This document shows positions 1-11,200 of a DNA stretch of 64,000 nt, one piece after another. The stretch spans positions 44,282,759-44,346,758 of the forward strand of contig NC_087063.1 in assembly GCF_963678635.1 (NCBI RefSeq), in the 5' to 3' direction. The notes below the pieces were generated by a model. The model did no database searches, had not been told where the DNA came from, and saw only the letters and a list, made by a program, of their open reading frames with translations. The position numbers and the translations under genes were made by a program. The stretch comes from Symsagittifera roscoffensis. Taxonomy: Eukaryota; Xenacoelomorpha; Acoela; Convolutidae. The first letter of the stretch is position 1; the number at the start of each line of letters is the position of its first letter.

Positions 1-900
1 GATCAATGCCTTTATACTCGAGATATGGCGTCTTGATGTTTTTTAGGAACTGAAAAGTACTAAACAGAAAAACTTCTATAAAACAAAATTTGCTACCCTT
101 AGAGTAACCTGACATAACCCCACTATAGGTTTCGAATTAGGTCAAGTGTTAAACCTAAGATTTTAAAATTTTCAAACAAAACAAAAACGTCATATCTGGG
201 AAAGTAAAAGAATGTGAGCAGACATATTTGAAGGCAAGACTTGTAACCCATGAAAGTACCCTGACAGCATCCCATTATAGGTTTGGGACTTTCAATTTTC
301 GTGAAGGTTTTTGAAATTTGTTTTGTTGACAAAAAGTGAAATTCCAAGCCCTATAGTGGGGCTGTGTCAGGGTAATAACAGGTGCACAAGTCTTGACTTC
401 AAACTTGACAGCTCAAAATTTTTTAGCATCCAAGATATGGCTATCGTAGTTTTTTATGTAGGTTTCTCAAAAATTTGAGTTTCTCAATCCTCTTCTTTTG
501 TGCTGTCTGGATAATCGAAAGGGTGGCAAGTCTTTCCTTCAAAAATGACCGATCAGCGCCTTTATACTTTCGATATAGCGTTTTGATGGTTTTTCATAAC
601 TAAAAGTTCTTCATTGAAAAAACTTAATAAATTTGAATTTATCGACCTTTTGGTGGTGTGATATCAGGATACTCCTGGAGATATGGCTTTTGGTGGTGTG
701 ATGTCAGGGCACTTGGAGATATGGCTTATATAATATGATTGCCCAAAAGTTTTCCGTTTTTGGAACATGACGTTTCTTTATTTAGAAACAAAAAATTATT
801 ATGAGCTCAGATTTATTATTTCTTTTCAATTTTTGAACACTATTGCGGTGTGATCTGAAATTACCCAAAGAGTTAGCAGGTGTAGCCTATAACTTTGACT
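1..900. repeat. Degenerate AT-rich repeat block, no gene
   Basis: No convincing coding sequence is visible. The block contains internal direct repeats: the segment at 1-70 (around 'gcctttatactcgagatat') reappears in altered form at about 545-620, and a short unit around 'tttggtggtgtgat' is repeated at about 646-690 and 690-725. It also holds an inverted pair listed separately. It looks like old non-autonomous repeat sequence; the family is not recognised. Confidence 0.5.
108..371. repeat. Inverted repeat, arms about 21 bp, about 220-bp spacer
   Basis: The arm at 108-128 (cctgacataaccccactata and one more base) is nearly the reverse complement of 351-371. A third, direct relative of the left arm sits at about 261-282. 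The pairing suggests the ends of a small foldback or MITE-like element. No target-site duplication was established. Confidence 0.45.
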
Positions 901-904
901 TCTT

Positions 905-1850
905 CAATCATTTCAATTAGATCCTATCAGCTATCCATACATTCAACAAGTCATCCCTCCATTTAGCTATCCTCCCAACTAGGCATCCATCCATCAAGCT
1001 ATAAATTTATCGATCAAGCCTTATTTATCAAGCGATCCATCCATCAAGCCACCCGCCGGCCCAGTCATCATTTTATCAAGCCGTTCAACCTTCAAGTGTT
1101 CCAATCGTTTAGTCATCAATCTATCCAACCAGCCAATCATTCATTGATCGGCAAATCCATCTAGCCGTGCATCCAGCAAGCCATCGATCCAGCTATTCAT
1201 TTAAGTGATCCATTCATCAAGCCATCCTTCATCAGGTCATCCATCTATCTAGCCATCAACCCAGCTATCTATCCATTCATCTATCCAGCCGTGCAATCAA
1301 CCATCCATTCATCTTGCCATCCGTCCATTCAACTAGCAATATTTTCATCTAGCTATCCATCGATCTAGCCATCCGTCCATCCTGCGCTCCATCCATTCAT
1401 CGTGCCTTGCCTTCCATCCATTCATCATGCCTTCCATCCATTCATCCTACCTTCGATTCCATCCGTTCATCATCGATCTAGCCATCCATCTATCTAGTTA
1501 TCCATTCGTTCTGCCTCCATCCATCTAGCCTTTCATGCATCCCATCAGGTATCCCTGCAGCCGTCCCTTGTCAATCTAGCCATCAATCGAACCAGCCATC
1601 TCTGCATCCAACAGCCCATCCGGTCAGCCATCGGTCCAACAACCCATGCGTGCACCTGGCCATCCTTCGAATCAGTTATCTCTCAATCCCGCCATCCATC
1701 GATACAGCCATCCATTCATCTAGCTATCCATTCAACCACCAATTCAGCTAAACATTCAGCCAGTCATATATCCAGCCATCAACCCATCGAACTGTTCAAC
1801 CAACCAGTCATCCATCCGCCGAGCCATCATCCATCTGTCATTGGTTTCTC
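905..1850. repeat. Degenerate CATC/CCAT minisatellite
   Basis: Nearly 950 bp is built of imperfect tetranucleotide-based units such as catccatc, ccatctagc and catcaagcc. The top strand is rich in C, A and T and nearly lacks G outside TAGC and AGCC units. There is no open frame and no fixed period, so it is an old, diverged simple-sequence tract. It lies just upstream of the first EIF3E exon recognised here and could be in an intron of that gene. Confidence 0.8.
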
Positions 1851-2232
1851 GCGTCCGCCAGAAACCCCCCTCCCTTAATTCGCTGGTTGATAAAAAAACA
1901 ATGAAAAAAAATATATTCTAACGAAAACAAAAGGGAAAATTTTGGTATTTTTCTTGTTTTTCTTTAAATATATATATATATTTCATTGTTTGTATCAAAG
2001 ATTTAAAAATTAATAAACATCGCCTTCTCGTTAATTGCCAGATTTTTAACTAATTTTTCATAGTTGCCAGATTTCTTTCTCGCAAATGGCGACCCCATTC
2101 TTCGCCGCTGTGTTATTTTTTTAAACGTTGTATTAAGTACTGAATTCATTCGAAATGCGCAATTATAGAATAAAGGAATTGTTTTGGCCTAAGAGTAAGG
2201 ACACGTTCAATTTTTCTTAGAAATGTTTACAG

Positions 2233-5200
2233 GAATGAACTGCGTCGTCTGAATGAAATATCTGTAGATTGTGTTCAGTAACATTGATATTACATTTATC
2301 TTGTTCAAGATATTAATTTGGACCTTGAGACTTTGCAACGGGAGCTACAGGAGGATGCTGTTGAGGCAGTTCATCGTATATACCACTATGGTAAGTTGCA
2401 ATACGATACTGGAAACTATCCTCTGGCCATTGAGTATTTGGATGTGTACTCAGCATTGGCACCGTCTAGTGACAAGTACAGCATGAGCGTCATTTGGGGA
2501 ACTATGGCTTGTTATATTCTGAACCAGAACTGGGATCAAGCTTTGGAAGACTTGAAGCGTTTGCGACAAATTATTGATCAGAACTCGGGTGAGCTTTGTT
2601 TTTTGAAAACACGGATAAGTTCTATGCTCTGCATGATTTGACAAGGAAATATTCTTTTTAGCAACTGCGAACCCCCTGCAATCTCTGCAACAGCGCACCT
2701 GGCTCATCCACTGGGGTCTGTTTGTCTACTTCAACCACCCGAAGGGACGCGACCTCCTCATAGACCACTGTCTGGTGTCCGACCAACAGTACCTGAACGC
2801 CATCCAAACCCAATGTCCACACATTCTCAGGTGCGTCACAAGTCATTGCTTCTTCTTACACTAGCAAAGCTTGGGCGATAGCATGAACTCTCTTTTTTTT
2901 CCAACCTAATATGCAAATATTGTTGCGACGCAAGTATTGTGGCGACAAAATGTGTTAATTTTGAAATTGTTCATTTTGATCAATAGCCAGCTATTAAGTA
3001 CAGCCAGTAACAACAGCCAATAATAACACAGACTATTATATTATAAATAGAACTTTAGCTTCAAGGTATCATGGATCTGTAGCGTACAGGAAGGGAAGGA
3101 GACCCGTAACAAAATAAGAGGGTTCGATTTGGGCAGAGTCTGAATTTTTATTGAACTTTTTCGTACTATAGCTAAAATGCGTCCGCTCTATAAATTGAGG
3201 CATGTTAATTGGTAAAAAATGTTTTTTAAATTGACTGGTACTGCTAATGCGTCATATTTGGCTATTATGTAGACTCATAATTGGTGTGCGTAACTTCAGA
3301 AGTTTTGTAGTCTGAAAATTTTACTCATTCAGTTTTTCCCAGTAGCGTTATCGGTCATATTTTGCTTGTGTATGCGAAGTGCAACTTCGCCTCTGTGAAA
3401 AATTAGCTTGAGACGAATGAACAGGCCGGTAAATTTAACTGTACTTGAATTTTAACGCATGAAAATCTTATTTAGAAAAAGTTTGCAACTCACGATTGAC
3501 CAGGTAGAGCAAGTTTTGGGGCATTATATTCTTTCCAGAAAAATAAGTTGAAGTTCTATGCGCACTTTACGCGTCAAAGAAAGACATGAGTATACGTTTT
3601 TAAGAATATAGATATTTTCGCGTACAAATACAGTACCGGATTTTTTTTGGGAGGGGGCGGACGTCCCCCCTCAGGGATTCGACTGCCGGCTGACCCAAAG
3701 GGTCCCCATTTTGTACTATTATGAGATATCATTTTTTGGCTGAATGACATAAAAGTTTTTCTAAAGGCGCCGTTGGTGCCAATATATAGTTATTTTGAAG
3801 GGGTAGCGCGCCGAAAAACCCGATTCAAAAAGCTTTTCAAAAAGTGCCTAAGAACACTTTTTTCGGCCTGTTTTTTTTTTAAAAAAATTTGCGCACAAAT
3901 TTTTGTCGAAACCAGTCTTCGTATGAATTTATGAGAGCTCAGAGAATCAATTTGGTCGATTGAACAAAAAGGTCGACAAAGATTTCTCTGCTGAAAAAAA
4001 AATTACCTCATGATCCAGGTCTTAAGAGTAATGAACGTTGTGAAGACTCTTATATAGGTCTTGCAGAAAAAAATTCTTAAAATGCTCTTATAACTGTAGA
4101 TGTACATTCATACATATTGATGCATTTATGAATGCACTTAGGTGTATGTGAACTTTTTGAGTTCAGTTGAAATTCATTTGCTGAAAGTTACGTAAAAAGC
4201 GCTCTTCAAATACGAACATGGAAATGACGCGAAAAAACGTTAACGATTTCTACTTTCGAAAGTGGAATTTAATTTTAAGATTTCCAACGGTATAAAATTT
4301 TTATCTATTGATCCAGTTTCTGCAAATTCGGTAAATGTAATCAAAAAAGTGCCGATCAAAATCGTTCTAGAAAATCAAAGAGCTTAAAGAGCATCGATTT
4401 TTTCTTTGAAATTCGAAAGTTGAGAATTTTTCAACTAAGTCAGTGTTTTTTTAATGTTTACTTGCGTTCATTACTTTTTTTCCAATTTTCGATTGGTTAT
4501 GTTTCAAATTGGTTTAATTGTATGAAAAAATGCCAACTGTTCTTGCAAGTGTTTTAACTGTTTTCCATGTTCCCAAATGTGATAAGTTTTCAAAAATTCC
4601 GTATTTTTTTCTCATCAACTTTTTTCCAACTGTCTGCTAGCTTTGTTTTGAAGAAGTCTTGAACTAAATAGAGTTGACGTGTTTTTTTTGCTTCAGATAT
4701 TTATGCGTGGCAGTGATTGCGAATAAAAGACGCAGAAATGTAATGAAGGACTTGGTGAAGATCATTGAACAGGAGAGCTACGCGTACAAGGATCCAATCA
4801 CACAGTTTGTGTCTTGTCTCTTTGTGGACTATGACTTCGATGGGGCTCAGAACAAGCTAAAGGTCAGATTTTCTTCCAGAATTGAAATTAACTATTAAAA
4901 GCAACACGTGTCGTATATTTGCGTGATCTAGAATGGTCCAATCGATGATTTTGAAAAAAAGAGCTTTTTGAAAATATATTTTTGTAAACGCTCATCATAC
5001 TGGATAAATTTGGGTATTTTTACTTATTCTGCCCAAAATCAACATCTTGAACTGAACCAATTTTGATTGCATCTGATTGTCTAGAATTAATCAGGTCAAC
5101 TCCAAATGTTTTACTCAGTTTTAAAGTATACTTAGAAATAGCCGAATTCACCGAAAACATAAATTGTTTGGTAAAATATTCAAGATGATTTCAAAAAAGC

Positions 5201-8200
5201 TACCGAGATTTGCTCAGACTGCTAAAAATTACAAAAAAAATATAGCTCCAGGAGAAAAAAATGACCCCAACCTTCTGCGTTGCTCTAATTTCGGCCTTGA
5301 TTGCAGTCTCCTTCAGAAAATAGTTATCGTATTTGTATTAACCAATCAAGCGCGAACAGTTTTGTTTTCTACTCTATACATTGACCTAGCCAAATTACCA
5401 AATTTGGACGGAATAAGGAAGAAATACCCATAAATTTGTCTGTATCCGATCTTATTGACACAACAAGGACCTTGGGTTGATTTCTCCACGTGATTTTGGG
5501 TACGTCAAAGAAGGTTCTTATTTGAACTTATGAAGTAAATTTAAGTCATTCCAGAGAAACTTTTCAAGTCATTATTCCGACTCCGAAGACTCGTTATTTA
5601 CACTACGACTATCCTTTCTTTTTAACTAAAGTCGAAAATATTGGTGCCACTATTGGGGCGCTTTTATGGCTTTTTGATAGCATGTGCTTTCACATTCGAG
5701 TAGTAATAAGTTAACACAGTTGATGCATTTTTAAACTAGCGTCAGCTTAGTGTATTATTAAGAATCTTTTTTTTTCTAAATTAAGTCGCAATAAATTGGT
5801 GCCACTATTGGGGCACTCTTACGGCTTTTTGATAGCATGTGCTTGGACATTCGAGTAGTAATAAGTCAACACAGTTGCTGCATTTTTACACTAGCGTCAG
5901 CTTAGTGTATTATGAAGAACCTTCTTTTTTCGAACCTAAGTCGCAAATATTGGTGCCACTTTTGGGGCACTTTTACAGTTTTTTGATAGCATGCGCTTTG
6001 ACTTTCGAATACTAATAAGTTAACACCGTTGATGCATGTTTAATTCATCAATCGAACCCAAAAAAGCTTTTTGTTTCAAACGACAACAATAATTAACAAG
6101 TCAATTTCAGAATTTTTAAAGTCAACATATCTCGCACTTTTTGAAATGCTTAATTTATACATAATGTTGCTTCATGTTTTGCGATCTATTACTCCCAAAG
6201 TTAGTGTGGACGCGTTCAGTTTGTTATATTCGAGATTATTACTTGCAAAATTGGGGCTTTTTGTATTTAGTGCCACTTTTGCTGAATGACATTGGCAATT
6301 TATTAGCATATGCAGCTGCTTTGTTTATGACTAGAGTTTGTCGGTGGTTAAGCGTGGTTAGTGCGTGAGAATCTCTTGATTGCAGTATGTCGCAGATCGA
6401 ATCCTAGATTTAGACGAAGTTCTGCTAATTCGAGGCTGATTTCTTTTTTTCTTATTGTTTTTCCTAGAGCTGCTTTTCGTCATGTTCTCGCTAATGTTTG
6501 CGAAGCGAAGCTTCCCCTTTGTGTAAATTCATCAATTGAACCGAAAGAAGCCCTTTGTTTCAAACAACATAACAATGATAAAAACACGATTTCATAAATT
6601 TTCGAACTCAATAGATCTCGCATCTTTTCGAAATGCATTATTTATACATATTGTGGCTTGATGATTTGCGATATCTTACTTGCAAAGTTACTGTGGACGC
6701 CTTCAGTTTGATATATTTCAAGTTATTAACTGCAAAATTGTCTCTATTTGTATTTGGTGCCACTTTTGCTGAATGGCATTGGCAATTGATTAGCATATGT
6801 AGCTGCTTGATTTGTGACTAGTGTTTGACGGTTGTTAAGTGACCGAGGGTGAGAGAACACAGGCAGAGAGGTCGCAGGTTTGAAGCCCAAACATAGCAAA
6901 ACTATTTCTAGGCTTATCTCTATCTTTTCTTGTTTCACTTTATAAAGCTGATTTTTTGTCGGGTTCTCGCTAGAGTTTGCGAAGCGCAGCGGTTGCAAAG
7001 CGCAGCGTAGCGATTGTATACAAATTGGATGAATTTTACAACACATCGTATTTACAAAAGCAATCAGTTTAGTGTATTATTAAGAAACTTCTTTTTTCTA
7101 ACCTAAATCGCAAATTAAAGTGTTCCTTAAAAGTGTTTAGTTTTTTGGAAATTTCACTATAGCATTGGAAATTGCAGAGCATCTGTTCTCTGCTTCATTT
7201 GTGGCTAGTGTTCGGTACCTTTTAAGCTTCTGTGACTGATTGGTTCGTGATTCTTAATCTCTAGGTCTCAGGTTCGACTCTCAGACGTTGCCGCATTTTT
7301 GCTAATTTGAGGCTTACTTATACTTTTGCTTATTGCACAAATAAGCAGAAGTATAAATAAGTATAGAGCTGCTTTTTGTCGTGTTCTGGCTAGTGTTTGC
7401 GGTTTGCGAAGCAAAGCTTTGCCTCTGTGTTCCAAAAATCTGTCGAGCGGGTGTGAGATTTTGCCATGGCTAATTTACGGGTAGATGAGCGGATGAGAAG
7501 AGGTTTTTTCTTACAACGAGTGCCGATATTCTTGTTTATTAGCTCGTTATACTTGCCAGCGTAAGGTAATAGTACGACTATTGTTTTTGTTCCAACCTGA
7601 GTCACAAACATTAGTGTTATTTTTGGTGGCACTTTTGAAGCTGGCTGCATTAGCAGTTTGATAGCATGTGCTTTGACATTCTATTAGTAATAAATTTACA
7701 CAGTTGGTGCATTTAAAATTCATCAAATGAAGCCAAAAATGCTTTTGTTTTCAAACAATAGAACAATCAGAAAAACTCCATTTCAGAAATTTTACAACTC
7801 AATATATTTCAATTTTTTGTAATTTAGTGTGTGTTAATAATGTAGTGTTATTAATGCTGATGAAGCTTTTGTAGTCTTCTAGAGAGGGACTCTTTGCACG
7901 ATGAAAATCGCTGCGAAGGGCACCAACCTACCTTTACTTTTTTTGGAGCGCAAAAAGCATGCTAGGCCCGGGATTTTGGTTTCGAAGCGTCCTAAATCGG
8001 CTGTGTCTATTAATTCTAGTCCTCCTTTCTAACCGGCATCCCTCCAAACCCGGGTCCTAAGTCTGCCATCCGTGCAAGCCGAGAATTGCACACTCCAGTA
8101 AATGTTTCGTATCATATTTGCCGACGGATCCACCTACAGTCTTCGAATCGCATAACTTCAGCAGCTTTTCTGAAACTTTAACTTTCCGACTTATAAAAAC

Positions 8201-11200
8201 CACCCTATTGGCTCTTCGAGAAAAACACTCCCGAATTATCCGAATCTAAAAAGTTATAACGTTTCAATTCCCCGACCTGTAACAAATCTCACGAAACCAA
8301 TCACCAGCTGCAATTACGTTGTTATTTTCCTTCAATTAAATTGCAATGGCATATCTGGAGAATCACCAGAAATAAATCACTAGTGTGTGAGTATGAAATA
8401 CAGCAGTTTTTCCAGTAAAAAGTTAGAAAAACGATACTTGAGCCCAGTTTACACAGCCCAGTTTCACGAGGGATAGTCCGCGAGAGGGAGGAGGACTTCT
8501 CACTGCGTTCATAGATTTCTCCTTCAATAAGGCGTTTGAGGCACAGTGTTTGAAATTAATGGCTTACAACCAAAAACACCGTTCAACAAACTTTAAAATT
8601 CCTCTGCGCAGCAGTTGACGAAAAGGCGCTCATTGCTGCACTGCTTGCCGAAGGCATTGCCATTGTTGTGGGAGACGCAAGTGCCAGCTAGCCTCTCTAT
8701 ATTCAAAAGTACTTGAGGATATCAGAAGAGAAACTTTAGGAACTGAGGGTGCGACGTTCTTCAGATTCGTAGAGTGCATACCAGACGTGCCCCAAACATC
8801 AGGCTTACAGCAGCTAGCTTATGCATTCGGTATTTTTTGAAGCTATTATCAGGCTGCAGAGGACTTCAGGTCGTGAGTCAGTCCAGATTTGAGACATTTT
8901 GAAAAGAACATTGCGCTTATAACGTCCAAAATACTAAAAATAGTGAAATGTTTTTATCAGGGAAGGTAAATTTAAAAAATATCTGAGTAAATACCGGTTT
9001 ACATTGACTAATTTGTATAGATTGTTGTGATGTCATTAGAAGATAAGTTCATAGAAGACAAGCTACCTTTCAGTATTTGGTCATGAAAGTGTAAACTTTA
9101 TCAAAATATCTAGCCATATTGAATTTCGTCTTTCACAATTTCGGACAAGAAATTGGGCTCCTCATAGTTGTCAGCGATTCGTTCTAGTCTAGTGACACTG
9201 TCCTCTAAGCGGATCAATGACTGTGTGATTGAATTATTAGCCGACACCTCAGATGGGTTCCACTCGAGTGCCTCAATCGCAAATCGGACCGAGTAGTCGA
9301 ATAGCTGCCTAACCTCTCTAAAGGTTAACATGAAGTACAACAGTTTGGTAGGGTTCGTATACTTCTTTATCTGGCCTAAACTTGTTTCGGCTACTGAAAC
9401 GTAATGCTTAGATAAATGCTTTCTTATCGCTGTCAAATTTTCGATAGCATCATTTTGTTCTGTAAGATTAGTAATCTGGATCTTGTATGAATATTTCATC
9501 ACTTCTGCGTCCTCAATATCTCGGCGTCCATCAAAAGAAAAAGTTGGCCTGAATTTTATCTCGCGGATTCCTTTGCGTTCTATGTCATCCCGTACCAGCT
9601 CCTGGAGAATTCTTGATTCCTCTGTTGGCGTTTTTTCTTGTCCAGTAGCTGAGGCTCGCTTCTTAATCATTTCAATCGTATCTCGGATTATCACGTAACT
9701 GAGTTTCCAGCAGGCGTTCCATTCTGCTGCGTTGATGGCGTGATCAAATGCAGTTACTATGCAGGATTCGTACGTGCTTCCTATTTCGTTAATGTATCTG
9801 TCGCGCGAACAGACATCTTGTCTTCCATCGCTCGGTGACCGTAAGTGTTGAAGGTACATCATGGAAACGTGCGTGCATAGCTTGGCGAGTTCTTTTCTCT
9901 CCTCACAGGCTGCATCAATTTGAAGTTCTGTTTTATGTTTCTGGTATTGAGGTTCCAGAAACAGAATACTCTGCATGTACTTGTCGGCTGCCAAAATATT
10001 ATGACCCAATCGGTTATGTTCATGTCCCTTTTGCTCCCAGTTTTCCCACCGGAATAAATCTTCGGTTGGCAGTGGAGCAAGGAAAGGGTTTCTCTCGGTC
10101 CTTATATCCGAATGACTTGCTCGACCATAATTTTTCTCATTCCATATAAACTTCTCCAAACACTGTAGTTCATCTAGCACGTCCGCGTAGTTAACTAGAA
10201 GATTGCATAGTTTGAAGGCGTTCTTGCGATCTTTGATGAAGGCTTCTGTGCATAGATATGAGCTAAAGAAGAACTTGAAACGCCATTCGCAGCCTGAACT
10301 ATCCTTTAAAAACACCAGAAGGCGGATTCCAAATGTTTGCAATGCTTCTAAATCCTCTTTCTTGTAAACGTCATCTATTTGAAAGATAGTTTCATCGTTT
10401 GGGCCTAGGAAGACATTAACGCCCTCAATTTTGGGAATCTTTATTCGCGAGTTGACTTCTGAAATACTTCGCAATCCCTCGAAATGTGTCAATGGACCTA
10501 CTAAAATAGTTGGAGTCTTAGCAGCAATTTTCAGTTCAATGAGCTCGGAAAGAGAACCAGCGTTTGCACTGTTGGCTTTTCCGCTACTATCACAGTGCGT
10601 GAACTCATTATTACCTCCTTCGGCTATCACAAGAACTAGTTTGGTGGATGCTCTGGTCACAGCTGTGAAAAACTTAAGTCCAAGGTCGGCTCGGATATCT
10701 TGAGGCTTTTTGTGGTGCATCAAAACAACTACTATTCCAAATTCAGCTCCTTCAATGTCTGCTTCTTTGAAGAAACATATTGTTGGCAAGGAAGAGCGAG
10801 ACACTCTAGTTGGGTCTTGTTTGGATTCGCCATTATTTTCTGTTGAACTGTAAGAATAACTTGGGCTTCTGCATTCTAACCCTCTTGCTTCAAGGCCTTC
10901 AAGTACTTTCTGTCTGCTTTCCGAATCAATAAAAGGAACCACTGGTACCAACTCCAGACCTTTGGATCTCTCTGCATATTCAACAATGCTGGAGACCGAC
11001 TCTTCGATGAAAAGATTGACAATGTCTGTCTCTGATTTGTAGCCCTGTTGGCTGATTGTTCGAATGTCCGGTCTCTCCCCGTCAAAGTTATGTGCAGGTT
11101 TGCACTCAAATTCAAAATTTTGTAAACTACTGCCCTTAATCCATCCGTCTGCAAATTGAGCAATTTTGCAAGTAGATCTGAGTGAAGCGCCAAGGTGAAT

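Noticed and set aside
905-1850. CRISPR-like or structured repeat array
   Set aside because: There is no constant repeat and no unique spacers, and the genome is eukaryotic; it is a diverged simple-sequence tract.
8450-8900. Possible gene remnant in the EIF3E intron
   Set aside because: Composition is more even than its neighbours, but no frame and no recognisable protein motif support it.
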